Assembly (NCBI RefSeq): GCF_032884065.1
Contig: NC_088865.1
Span: 46,712,185 to 46,776,184, forward strand
DNA from: Artemia franciscana
Taxonomy: Eukaryota > Arthropoda > Branchiopoda > Anostraca > Artemiidae
DNA length: 64,000 nt
Reading direction: 5' to 3'
The translations under genes were made by a program, and so were the position numbers. The notes under the pieces were generated by a model. That model did no database searches. It had not been told where the DNA came from and saw only the letters and a list, made by a program, of their open reading frames with translations. This document shows positions 35,176 to 46,020 of this stretch, piece by piece. Within the stretch, counting starts at the first letter, position 1, and every line of letters begins with the position of its first letter.

Positions 35176-37395
35176 ATGAGTAGTGACTCTGAAAGCAATG
35201 GATCTATGTCTGACGACGAGATTGAACTGGAAAGTGAAACTGTAAAAAGTGCTGTTAGAACTAGTGCTAAGGAACTATCAAATAGTATGGGACCGATTCC
35301 TGAGGATTTAATCGAGTGTGTGCTAGATACTGCTATAAGCACGGATTTAGAGAGTTATTCAGTTACTGAAGCTTATAAAGAGGTTAAAAATGAGACTAGT
35401 TTTGAAAATAGTTCGAATGTGTTTAGAGGAGTAGAAGCTGACTTTGATCGAAGTGGCAAAGTCACTCAAAGCTGGATCAAAAAGAAAAATAAACTGTTGA
35501 AAGATCAAGGCAAAGCTTATATGGCCTATAAAAAAGTTAATGGCAAATGGGAGCTAGTTGAGCGACCTGCTGTTATAATGAGTGCTCCATGTAATTCGAG
35601 CAAGTGTAAGAAAAGTGCCTTGTTTTCTTGCAAAAATTTCACTCACCAAGATCGAATGGCTATATTTGAATCATTCTGGAAAATGGATGGCCGCCAAAAG
35701 TCTATTTATGTTTGTGAACTGGTTAGGTGCACTGAGACCAGGCGTCAGACCAAGCGTAGGCGTATAACTAATAAAACGCAACGAAACACAGCTAATAAGA
35801 CACAACGAAACACAACTAATAAGATAAAACTAAGCAATACTAATCAGACACAAGTTAACACAACTAATCATGCACAACAAAACACAACTAATCAGAAACA
35901 CATCAACGCAGTTAATCAGTCACAAGTGAACACAACTAATCTGATCCAGCTAAACACCGCGAATCAGACAAAACTAAAGACAACTAATGAAACAGAAGTA
36001 AACGAAGCTGAATCAGATACAACTAAACAAACTGACACTTTGATCACTAATGATGTCAAATCACGAAGAATGATTACTCTTTTTTATCACTTAAAAGACG
36101 ACAATGGAATTGAAAAACGAGTCTGCAAAAAGATGTTTTTGAGTACCTTAGGACTTCGTGAAGGACGTGTACTTTCTTGGTTGAGAGACATGCGTGATAA
36201 TCATGGAGCATTTTCTTTGAAAAAGGCGAAACCGAGAGGGAAAAATGGAGGTAAAGGCAGAGTTACAGACAAAGACAGAGATCATTTATACAGTTTCTTA
36301 AAAGACTTGCCCAAACTACCCGGGTTTTACAGTAGGCCCCACGTAAATAAGCTATATCTTGAACCTCAGTTCAAAACCAAAGTGGACGTCCACTCTCTAT
36401 ACAAGATATCATGTGAGGAAAAAGAAAGGAAGTGCTTATCAATGAGGTTGTTTGATCAATATCTTGATACGTTGAATATTGCGATTTACAAGCCAAAGAA
36501 AGATGTATGTGATGTATGTGCTGCCTATGAAAAGAAAAATATTTCTGAAGAGGACTGGCTTAGACATCAGTCATTGAAAGACAAAGCTATAAAAAGAAAA
36601 AAATTAGACGAAGAATCTGCCTCTGATATGATGGGTATTTATTCTGTTGAACAACAGCCATTAATACAGTTGCCCCGAACTCAAAGTGGCATGTCTTGTC
36701 AAAAAAGTAAACTAAATATTCACAATTTCACAATTTATGACCTCAAATCCAAGGATGCTTACTGTTTTTTGTGGAATGAAACGCAAGGAAATCTTGGCGC
36801 TAACGAATGCACAAGTGTATTGATCGAATTCTTGAGAGCAGAGATTGAAAAGGGTTTAAGTGTGATTATCATCTGGTCGGATGGATGTGCCTTCCAGAAT
36901 AAGAACAGTGTGCTATCCAATGCGTTGCTACTCCTCAGTAACGAAACAGGTGTTGTAATTTATCAGAAGTATCTTGTAGCTGGGCATGCTCAAACCGAAT
37001 GTGATTTCATACATTTAGCGATAGATAAAAAACTCCGTAATCAAGATTTATTTACCTTGTTTGAATTAGTTTGCCAAATTGAAGACCTGAGACCGCATCA
37101 GCGCTATAAGTGCAAAATCTTAGACTTTTCTTTTTTTCTTAATTTTGAATTGCCATTGAAGTTTGATTTATTCAATCAAGAAACAGGTGGAGAAATTATA
37201 GAACCACAAAATATAAAAAGCTTAATTTATTTTGATGGAAAGATTGGCTATGTTTTAGATTTTGATGATGACTGGCTGATACTATCTCAGCACAGCTTTT
37301 TAGTCAGAATAGCAGATCTTCCCAAAGCATATAGCCAGCCACTTCCACTTCATCCTCTCAAAAAGAAGCACCTCTCTGAATTGCTGCCATCATAA
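35176..37395 (+). CDS. 739-aa DUF7869-like protein, intact
   Basis: The only long intact frame in the window, in a single exon. The acidic Ser/Asp/Glu-rich N-terminus is followed by a Cys-rich segment (about 140-185, with FTHQDRMAIFESFWKM), a basic stretch RRQTKRRR (189-196, possible nuclear signal), ten 8-residue repeats (198-277), then VCKKMFLSTLGLREGRV, a SRPHVNKLYL block, CDVC (445-448), and a core with HNFTIYDL, WSDGCAFQNKN (567-577) and GHAQTECD (603-610). The motif order matches a large arthropod family of unknown function that I know as DUF7869-containing proteins. The core looks RNase H-fold or transposase-like, but that is inference. The position where relatives usually have D (as in FDLQ) reads YSVEQQ (489-494) here. 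It could be a host gene or a transposon-derived one; I saw no terminal repeats. Confidence 0.75.
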   Translation: MSSDSESNGSMSDDEIELESETVKSAVRTSAKELSNSMGPIPEDLIECVLDTAISTDLESYSVTEAYKEVKNETSFENSSNVFRGVEADFDRSGKVTQSWIKKKNKLLKDQGKAYMAYKKVNGKWELVERPAVIMSAPCNSSKCKKSALFSCKNFTHQDRMAIFESFWKMDGRQKSIYVCELVRCTETRRQTKRRRITNKTQRNTANKTQRNTTNKIKLSNTNQTQVNTTNHAQQNTTNQKHINAVNQSQVNTTNLIQLNTANQTKLKTTNETEVNEAESDTTKQTDTLITNDVKSRRMITLFYHLKDDNGIEKRVCKKMFLSTLGLREGRVLSWLRDMRDNHGAFSLKKAKPRGKNGGKGRVTDKDRDHLYSFLKDLPKLPGFYSRPHVNKLYLEPQFKTKVDVHSLYKISCEEKERKCLSMRLFDQYLDTLNIAIYKPKKDVCDVCAAYEKKNISEEDWLRHQSLKDKAIKRKKLDEESASDMMGIYSVEQQPLIQLPRTQSGMSCQKSKLNIHNFTIYDLKSKDAYCFLWNETQGNLGANECTSVLIEFLRAEIEKGLSVIIIWSDGCAFQNKNSVLSNALLLLSNETGVVIYQKYLVAGHAQTECDFIHLAIDKKLRNQDLFTLFELVCQIEDLRPHQRYKCKILDFSFFLNFELPLKFDLFNQETGGEIIEPQNIKSLIYFDGKIGYVLDFDDDWLILSQHSFLVRIADLPKAYSQPLPLHPLKKKHLSELLPS
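35767..36006 (+). repeat. In-frame 24-bp minisatellite, ten units
   Basis: Ten consecutive 24-bp units encode variants of TN(Q/K)xQxNT (for example TNQTQVNT, TNHAQQNT, TNLIQLNT). They form a Thr/Asn/Gln-rich low-complexity linker between the N-terminal region and the conserved core. Confidence 0.95.
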
Positions 37396-37563
37396 ATGGG
37401 GTTGATATAAAGCTACACTCTTGACAGGAGACAAATTTCGCTATTACAGCCATGCTTCACGTCGTCTTAAGAAGGAAAAGCTTTCCGTTTAGATTTACTA
37501 CTTTTTTCGATCAATGTTTGAACGTTCTGATTTTCTCTGGTCGACATTATTGTATTTATTATA

Positions 37564-37569
37564 AATAAA
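37564..37569 (+). promoter_or_regulatory. Poly(A) signal candidate
   Basis: AATAAA 170 bp after the stop of the 739-aa gene. The matching place in the duplicated downstream copy also has AATAAA (37,988-37,993). Confidence 0.5.
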
Positions 37570-37749
37570 ATATTAGTAAACCATTTTTGGAAGGGGTGGG
37601 GATGCACTGACTTAAATACGAATTAGTAGTCATAATTCACAACTATTACTTATATCCTTAACTTTAAAGTTTAATTTTTTTAAATATAAGCTGTTATAAC
37701 CCTATAAATTATTATTATCTGAACGTAGTTTTAATTTAATAAAGCAGAT

Positions 37750-38075
37750 TTTTCCAAAGAAAGTAACCACTTTCACTTCATCCTAAAACAAAAAGGAGTG
37801 CCTCTCAGAATTGCTACCAGTAAAAATGTGTTCAGTATAAATCTAGGCTCTGAAAGGAAACGATTTTTTTTTATTGTGACAGCCATATTTCATGGCTTCC
37901 TACAAGAAAAAAAAGGTTACCTTATGGATATGCTTCTATTTTGGATCAATGTTGAAACGCTTTTTTTGCCAATATCATTGTATCTAAAATAAACAAAAAA
38001 GAACAGGCTTTTCAGAAGGGTTGTGGCACTTCTGACTTGCAGACGAATCTGTTAAGCAAGAATAAGACACAGCTA
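37750..38075 (+). pseudogene. Diverged duplicate of the 739-aa gene 3' end
   Basis: 37,318-37,650 (last codons, stop and 3' region of the intact gene) aligns in order with 37,750-38,075. Shared pieces are CACTT(C/T)CACTTCATCCT, GAATTGCT(G/A)CCA, a GACAGCCAT(G/A)(C/T)TTC-like block, GATCAATGTTTGAA/GATCAATGTTGAAA, ATTGTAT, AATAAA, CTGACTT and CTATTACT. Offset about 430 bp. The coding part is out of frame. It is a tandem gene relic or an old segmental duplication. Confidence 0.65.
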
Positions 38076-38085
38076 TTACTGTAAT

Positions 38086-38268
38086 AGCACAGTGGATTGA
38101 GAATCTATTTGACAATAAGGAGCACCCGGGTTCGATCCCTGTCTGCAGCAAGGTTGGGCGACAAGTTTGCTACTTGTCCCTGTAAAAAACACAACAACTG
38201 AAACGTCGACTTGACGCCCTATGCGCCAGCAATGGCTCAGGAGGATCTTTATCCTTTTTATCCTTGTT
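38086..38268 (+). mobile_element. tRNA-derived SINE with 12-bp target duplication
   Basis: A box TAGCACAGTGG (38,085-38,095, its first T from the target duplication), B box GGTTCGATCCC (38,129-38,139), a short unrelated body and a TTTATCC-repeat tail. The flanks TATTACTGTAAT at 38,074-38,085 and 38,269-38,280 are identical, proving insertion by target-primed reverse transcription. It begins at the A box, so it lacks the first bases of a normal tRNA-like head. Confidence 0.9.
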
Positions 38269-38280
38269 TATTACTGTAAT

Positions 38281-41200
38281 GTTCATTTTAATGCAGCATT
38301 TTGACAGTTTTTCAGTATAAATTGTTGCTCTCTGTAGTTCAGCACCCTAATACAAGCAATTTTTGTCATACAATATCACGGTTCAGGTCTCAGTCATTGC
38401 GCAGTTTCAAGTTAACCGTTGACGTATCTATTTACGGCGTTTGAAGTCTGCTTTTTTTTTCTTATTCGTCTGCTCATTATGCATGGTTTTCACTTTGCTG
38501 AAAGCAGGAATTTGACGGGGATAAAGATCCGCGCCCAATTTGCACCCAAAATCATGCCAAACTTAAGAACAAGTAAATGTTCAAATGAGGATAAATCCAT
38601 TTATTTAGACAGTGATACCGGTACAAAAGTCTAGATATTTCGATCACATATGCAGTGGTCGTCATTAGTAGCAATACTAAAGTATTAAATTTGAAAATAA
38701 CGAGTCTAAATAAATGAATGTATCTCCATTGGAACGTTTATTTGTTTTTGAAAGGTTAACTAAGTTTACGTCGAAAATACCGTACTTATGCGCTGATAAA
38801 AACGTACCATATACTCTTGGAGGTAGTTACCCAGTATACATGAACTTTTTAATGTTATGAGCACCAGTTGTTGCTTTTTATGATTGCTGACCCACTATTT
38901 ATTTTAAACCCGAATTTGTCAGCCGAAGAAGCGAATTTTTCAGCTTTGATCCGGAATCGAAGGGAATTGTATATGTGTCCACGCGAAGACGTGAAATTCG
39001 ACTGTGTAAGGGAACTTCGATTCCTGTCTTGCTGTTGGATACAGGGGCAGATGCAATCTTGTTCCGACTCAGTTGTAAGTTCAAACAAACTTGCAGCATA
39101 GTCTCTCGGCTTGTAAAACGATCAATAGAAAAACAGGCCCAGTTTAGAAACAGGTGAATTTCGTACTGTAGCTTTGAAATCTAACCCGTTTGGGCGGTTT
39201 ACTGCAGTCCCCGCGTTTTCTTTTATTTTATTTTTTTAAATGATTGGTTTATATGAGCATAAAATGTGACCGAAATAGGGATCGCTTGACTTTTCTATGT
39301 GAAAGCAGCTAAAAAGTTTTACAAAGAATTTTTTCTCAAATCAAACAAATGTTTCATGTTGTTTATTTGCTGCTCTGTAATAAAATTGTCGGTTAACTAT
39401 TTATTTATCCTTCTTGGAGACAATTTTTCCAGTGTGTCTCGTACAATTTCAAGAATGCCAAATAGTACATTTTTATGAGTCAGTAAAGTTTAAGCCTTTA
39501 TGCAGTCCAAAACAAATTTGCTGGTTGGTGAAACGTTTCTTTTCACTCTGGTCCTAAATAGAATCAAAAAAGCCTTAAAAGGTTAAACGAAATGATTTTA
39601 CACTGTTCATTTCTAATTTTGCTTGTCGGTTATATCTTGCTTGCTTTCTTCCTAATTTTATGGTTTAGTTTTTATACTTAGAGTATTCATCTAGTGGGTC
39701 CGACTTACTTTTTTTCTCTACATATTTACGAGTGAATAGAACTTAGCCTTTATTCATTTTAAACACAACCTTGCAACCAGGAGAAACAAGTTTTGTACCT
39801 ATGATCCGAAATCAAATCGCATTTTCGTCCAAATTTTAAAAGAACATAATTTTGCCGGCCAGAGAAACAGACGTGGCAACTATGATCCGAATTATGCGAG
39901 ATGTGAATTTCCGCTCACTTGAAGACATTTTTTTTTATAGGATGGTTGTAATAGCGAGCTTTAATTCCTGTCAGCCTAACTGTTGTGGCGCAAGGTGTTG
40001 TTTTTCCCCGTTATTATCTTTTCCAATCAAATAAAAATTAGAAAAAGAAAGTGTAATTGTGTTCTTTGATATTGTTATGAATCAATTGTGCTATTTGATC
40101 ATATTGGCACATTTTATTGTGTTTGTTTTTACTCAGTTCTTAATGCATTTTGAAGAGGATATAATAATAGACTGGCAATGCTTTTGACTTTTCTTGTGTT
40201 AAAAAAACTGGTCAAAAGTCATTTTTTTTATAGTTTTAAATCATGTTTTGGTCATCTAGACAATTATACGAAACCGTTTCATACAAATTTTGATCTGGCA
40301 TTAGCAAAATTGAAGCCTTGTATGAATAATTTGATATTATTTACTATAGATTGTTATGTTGCGGAAAGCTACATTGAGCGAATTCTATATTATCTAGGGG
40401 TTGAATGTAAAGTCAAAACTTCTACTTTAAATGAGAGTATAGTGCTATCCAGTTGAACTAACGAGGTAAAAAAGAGATTACCATCCAATATTTCTGTGTT
40501 GAAATGTGTGCTTTGATTCCATTGGATTATTTTCTGGACCTCAACCGTTACCTTTGCATTTTTAGCCAATCATATTATTTTATAAGGGTATATCAGAAGG
40601 AAAAACCAACTAGTCCTAGCTTTTTTTTTAGCTTTTGTCGTATTTATATCTTGTTTCTGTGTCAAATTTTGAGCCAGCAAAAAAAAAAAAAAAAAAAAAA
40701 AACGCAAAAGGGGGTTTGCTATTTTGAATTAAATTTTAAGAAATTAAAAAAAAAATAACTTTTTTAAGTCACAATATCTGTGTTTTCATAAAAAGTTATT
40801 GTGTTGTTAATTTAGTTATACATAACACCAACCATAGTTTCAATTGTCCTCAGTTCTCAAACTATCTTGCGTTTTTTTTTTTTTTTTAAGCGGATTAAAA
40901 ACAAATTATTTTCTGTCTCAATAAATTTTATGCCCGGATTGAGTGTCGCTCAGTCCAATTAGGGGAAAATCTACTGGTGATCTATAAGGGGGATTTGCTG
41001 ATAACCACGACATTGCAGCGGAAAATATTCAAATGTAAAGCTTCAATTTGGATTTAATAAGCTTCTGTAGCGTAACTGTGAATTGGAAATCTTGCCACAT
41101 ATCCTTTGCAATATTTTTACATATGTATTTAAGCTTCCCAAAATTCGTGCATTTTTAAGGAACATCTTTGAAAGCAGCCAAACCAAACACGTGATTTGAT

Positions 41201-41335
41201 TTTAAAACTGCGTAATTAAGGTTAACGGAAGATTATATTTTTACTTTAGCTCATTCACGTTCCTTTTTATTTTGCCTAGTTTACTATTGTGGCGATTCGT
41301 GGCAGATAATGCGGTTTTTTAGACTTTCGGATCCA
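38281..41335. other. No gene recognised; weak dispersed repeats
   Basis: Similar phrases recur (TTTGATCCGGAATC, ATGATCCGAAATC and ATGATCCGAATTA near 38,947, 39,800 and 39,880, plus a TAGCCTTTAT/AAGCCTTTAT block near 39,493 and 39,740), suggesting an old tandem repeat of roughly 250 bp. The small ORFs have no recognisable domains. An A22 run lies at about 40,680-40,702. Confidence 0.35.
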
Positions 41336-41339
41336 CTTT

Positions 41340-41510
41340 ACTATCCTATTGCGTATAATCTTTGTGTTTTAGAACCCAGGACATTTGAACTGAAATTTCA
41401 TTGTTCAGGTTAGCTTATTGGGAACTTGCACAACCATATTTGTCATAAATAGTTAGGAGAAACCGATAATTTATTTTTTAATAAAAAAACTGGTTGCGGT
41501 TGTGTAGTCT
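41340..41510 (+). repeat. Diverged direct repeat, copy 1
   Basis: Shares TATCCTATTGCGTATAATCT, a TTGGGAA(C/A)TTGCACAACCATAT block and a TTAG(G/C)AGAAACC block with 42,412-42,590, same orientation. Confidence 0.7.
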
Positions 41511-41733
41511 TGTTGCTTCTTACTCTTGGCTGAAAAAGATTTGTTTTTCATTTCATTTTTCATCTCCTTTTCATTTCGAAGACTACTTTTTTATTTAATT
41601 TCATTTAAAATTGTATTTTCTTTTTTCCTAGTTTATGAAGATATGTAAGATAGTGTAAAAGGCAACCCAATTCAAACAATTACATTTTATTTTCACTCCC
41701 TTTCATGCATTTAAGGTTACCGAACTACCTTAA

Positions 41734-42306
41734 GGCCGTGATTAAGTGAACTGATGGAACTCGAAAATCCCATGTTAAAATAAAGATTTATATTTAAAAA
41801 GTACTCAAGTATTCATTGGCGGAAGATAGTGCTTTTAATATCAGGCCGTAGCTTCTTGAAGATGCTACAAAACGTTTGCTAGGATTTTGCTCTATCCTCT
41901 AATTGCTTAGAAATCTCAGAAAATGTCTAGCTCTTTTTCACAAGTGTACTCTGAAGGATATTGCCTTTAGAACAAAATCGGTACTATCATGAGCAGAAGA
42001 TAATAATCTATAAGATGATTGCAACCATCTTCGATGTATTTTCCTGTTTTCGAACAGTCCCATAGAATGTTTTTAGCTACCTGAAATTTTTACAAGTTTC
42101 TTGCCAGAAAGAATTGTTTCAGATTGCCGATAACATCCCTAGAGACCAGATTGACAATCTGGTATAATTAACCTGCTATTTCCGCCAAAGAATAAGTGCT
42201 ATTTGAAGGATTTTTGACAATCGACGGTCTTTAGAGAATTGAGAGACAGAAGGCTACCCTAGCTTTGATTGAACCTCGATATTTTCAAGTTCACTTAATC
42301 ACGGCC
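41734..42306. mobile_element. 573-bp MITE with TTAA target duplication
   Basis: The perfect 19-bp terminal inverted repeats GGCCGTGATTAAGTGAACT are flanked by TTAA at 41,730-41,733 and 42,307-42,310. The interior has no coding capacity. A TTAA target is used by piggyBac and by Kolobok-type elements. The GG start does not look like classical piggyBac (which begins CCC), so the superfamily is left open. Confidence 0.85.
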
Positions 42307-42411
42307 TTAAATACATTTATCTGAGTCAATTCTAATTTTTCTATCATTGGTTGATTATGTTTGATATTATTGGCTTTTTAGCGACATCAATCGATAAAAA
42401 TTCTTTAGCGT

Positions 42412-42590
42412 CAGAAAATATCCTGTTGCGTATAATCTTTTGATGTAGTCCCTAGGCCATTAAACTGTGAATCTGATGGTTTAAATTACCTAATTGGGAA
42501 ATTGCACAACCATATATATATCTTAAAAAATTAGCAGAAACCTAGAATTAGTTCTTAATGAAAAAGACTATATATGCAGTTGTACAGTCT
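42412..42590 (+). repeat. Diverged direct repeat, copy 2
   Basis: Partner of 41,340-41,510. With the MITE removed the two would be about 500 bp apart. Confidence 0.7.
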
Positions 42591-45399
42591 TTCGCGATAG
42601 TGGGTACCAAATAAAAAAAAAAAATGTGGGCGAATAATAAGCTAAAACACAGGCACTTATTTATCTTCATAGTTCAGCGTGGCGATTCTGACGAAAATGG
42701 GATATTACCCTAAAAACTTCATGATTTTGAAAACAGCCCAAAGGATGATTCTATAAAATAGTGGTTTCCAGGTATGAATAGGCTTGAGATGGGTCCAGGG
42801 GTGAAAGTGTTTTATTATGATGTCTATGTTGCTTTCAGGTTTTTATGATTTAGAAAAAATTATGTTTGTGATTTTCTTGTTTTTAAGTTTTCTCCCCCCC
42901 CCCATACGAAATAAATGTTGCGCGCACCGGATGAAAATTGTAACTAAGGCGATAGCTGCGGTAGTTGAAGTTAGTGCAATTATGGTTTTATAATAATATG
43001 TTGTGCGGATAAAGAAAAATTACTTTCCTATCGTTTCTTGGTAAAAAAAGAAAAAAAATTGGTTTAATTTCATTCGTTTATGTCTGTGAAGCATCTCTGT
43101 AAAGCAATCTCGATGCTGTTTTTTCTTCATTGAAAAGCAACCCCTCCTTTAAAACTTGAAGCCAAATTCTTCTAGTTTCTGTGTGGAATTTTCAGTTAGC
43201 CAATAGGACGAAAAGTCAAATTTCAGCTGATTACTCGTATGTAAAATTTCAAACCATTAAAAAGAACGTAAGTTTTTGAAGTGGAGGATTTTCACAAGTA
43301 AACTCTCTGTTTAGGTTTCTTTATTCATAAACAAAAACAATTTTTTACTATTTACAGACGCTGCATTTATGAAAAAAACTGGCCAGCTCCTTCAACTACA
43401 ATATAAATAATGATATCTATATGATAAATAATACGATAATAATAATAATAATAATAAAGAAACAAAGGCTTATACAATATCATTTCCATAACACGCCCAT
43501 ACCAAAACCCCTCTAAGAGGTATATAGGCCTCTATCTAAAGTTTTATTACCTGTTTTGTGGAAGCAGCCCCGTCATGAGTGTCTGAAATACTGCTAGTTC
43601 TATATCCAGTACAATCAAGAGGTTTTATGTATCTGTTGAACCTTCGGTTGGAGGAATTAACAGATGGCTTTAATAGAATGTACATGGACTAAAGTTTAAA
43701 AATCAGTGAGCCATAGGGGGAAAACTCAAGCCGTGAGGGGTACCCTGGACCGTTCTTTCTCTTTATTTTTAGTTATTTTAATTGTAATTTTCTTCATTTG
43801 AATAGAGGAGTGTCAACCTTTTTGGCCATTGTTTTATTGGTGTTTCAAAAGAATCGCTAGCGTGGGAGGTTCCTTCCCAAGACGATACTACCTTAACATT
43901 AATGTATATTTGATTGTAAATTTAGTTGTATCTAGCTAGAATTAGCTATTTTGATTCGAATCCTTTATTTATGATCGATCTGTGTTTTTTTCTATTTTAT
44001 TTTTTAGTTGAGTGTGCGTCATTTTCTTATTATGATTGCTGTATTGATAATTTGATGTGTTGTGTAGAAGGCATTAAATGTGCTTCTTTTACTTTCGCAT
44101 AATTTTTTTTTTTAATTTAAGGAATCCAATTTTATCCTTCTTTCTTTTTTGGGGCGCTTGACGCACGAATTGGCATTTCTTGAACTTTGAGGTTTTGCAG
44201 AGAATTAACTATGCTTACTGTATATATGACTTAACATCTGCTTGAATCGTAAGCATAAGTCGAGGCAATTGTTGGAGGTATAATGGGTCTGAGGAAGAGA
44301 CTTAAGGGTCTAAAGAAGGAGTCTTGGCATCCAACCATGTAAACATGTTTCGACTTTGGACTATTAGATTTGTAATTAGCTACCCCATTCCATAAGGGAT
44401 TCTCGATATTCTTTTTTTAGACTTAAGTTAATCAAACTAATAATTCTTATTGACCCAGCTGAACCGATTGGTGAAGTCTTTCAAGCTATTAGATATCCCT
44501 TTTCGGGTCCAACCTAATCTCAAATGTATTGTGCATTGCTAGATTTTCTTTTAATCGAATGTCCCACTAGGAAGAAAATAGAGTAATCATGTCAGTGAAT
44601 TAATCGTTTCACTGTGTTCCCCGAATGTTCCTTCCCTAGCAGAAAATGGTCCCAACGATTGGGAAACATTTTAAAATCGTTTATCATTGGCAACTATTTT
44701 GCAGGGAATGCATTTTTAAATGGGAGGGCTACCCAAAGCTACCCAAAGGGCTATCCAAACTATCCAAAGCTACAAGTTTGCAGCTTCTTTAAGTTTGATA
44801 TTAAACAACCTAAGAAAAGATTTCACAAACGCTGCTTGATTACAGTCAGAATTCATCTTAAGCTAATAGAGTTTCGAACAATTACCCATTTTTTAGATTT
44901 ATATTACAACATTCTTATTACTTTGGTTGCCCTTTTCCTTGTAACCTCTTTGGCTACGCCTATGAAAAAGTATTAAAATCGTCCTAACATAGTTTTATAA
45001 TGTCTTCCTTATTATTCATATGACTTTATAGACAAAACGGTTTAATTGGTCGTTACTAGTAAAAGAATGGGTTCAACTTATTGAACTAGCAAATAAGGGT
45101 GGGGGGGGGGGCGAAAAAAAACTTTGTAACTATAATTTTTTTGATCCAGCTCTGCCAACATGACTGATAATGCAAAATATGCGCACATAAAAGGCTTTCG
45201 CTAAGGATTGAAATGTAGCTGAAGATTTAGGCGATGGTGTACTGTATCTCGAGAAAAATTATTAAATATGCTGGTTACGTATAGCATAACAATTGATGCT
45301 GTCTAAATTATTGTGTATACACCGTTTACTTTCTTTTGAAACTCATGCCCACTCAAATTCATGCCAACTGGTGCGTAGAAATCTACCATATTAAGTAAT
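42591..45399. other. No gene recognised
   Basis: AT-rich. Holds an (AAT)n microsatellite at about 43,436-43,458 and a short imperfect CTACCCAAAG tandem at about 44,728-44,774. The 120-codon ORF at 44,614-44,976 has no recognised domain. Confidence 0.4.
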
Positions 45400-46020
45400 G
45401 GGTTCAAAAGAAGAAATACGGCAAAGGCTATTGGAGTGCATGAAATCAAACGAGAAAGTAAAATTCTCTTAGACTTAGATTATGCTGATGGATTGGATGT
45501 CCTAAATGAAAATGTTAGCAAAATGAAAATTATTTTTGATGTTTTGAGAGTTCAGGTGCAAAAATAAGCTTGATATTAAGACTAAGTCGTTTAGACTGAA
45601 ATAAATGAAGGTGAAGAGGTGATGTTGAGTACAAGAAGATTGATCAAGTGGATTGTTTGACCTACTTGGGTAGTATTATTAGTAAAGATAGTGGATGTAG
45701 TGAATATGGAAAACTAATGTTTTTTAACGGTATAATGAGAGAAAGGTTGAGATGGCTAGGGCATGTTTTGTGGATGAAGGATGACAGATTGTCAAAGATC
45801 TTCCTTTTTGACCAGCCATCTAGAGTCAAACGAAAAATAGATCGTCCCCGAGTGGGCTAGGAAGATGACATAAGAAAGGATTTAAATCAAATTGGGACTT
45901 TTTAGAGGGGGGAAATAGGTAAGCTTTGAGTAAATTGGGATGGAGGAGGAGCACACAAAGCTGTGTTGATTTCAGATGGCTTGATGTTAGAGTGAGTTGA
46001 TAGTAGCAGTAGTAGTAGTG
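45400..46020 (+). pseudogene. RTE-type LINE fragment with internal deletion
   Basis: Plus strand: LLDLDYADGLDVLNENVSK (motif C degenerated from YADD), VDCLTYLGSIISKDSGCSE, then directly IMRERLRWLGHVLWMKDDRL, FLFDQPSR and a degenerate end followed by AGTAGCAGTAGTAGTAGTGG (46,001-46,020). Relative to the element at 25,800-26,975 about 120 residues between SKDSGCSE and IMRERLRW are missing, with the frame restored. The 70-codon ORF at 45,648-45,860 spans that junction. It is inactive. Confidence 0.8.

Noticed and set aside
38085-38160. A tRNA gene on the plus strand
   Set aside because: A and B boxes are present but the acceptor stem is missing and target duplications plus a tail show a SINE.
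40680-40702. Poly(A) run as the tail of a processed pseudogene
   Set aside because: The sequence before it has no recognisable coding part or poly(A) signal, and no target duplication was found.
44614-44976. 120-codon plus-strand ORF as a membrane protein
   Set aside because: The hydrophobic end is weak, no homology is recognisable, and part of it is a short CTACCCAAAG tandem.
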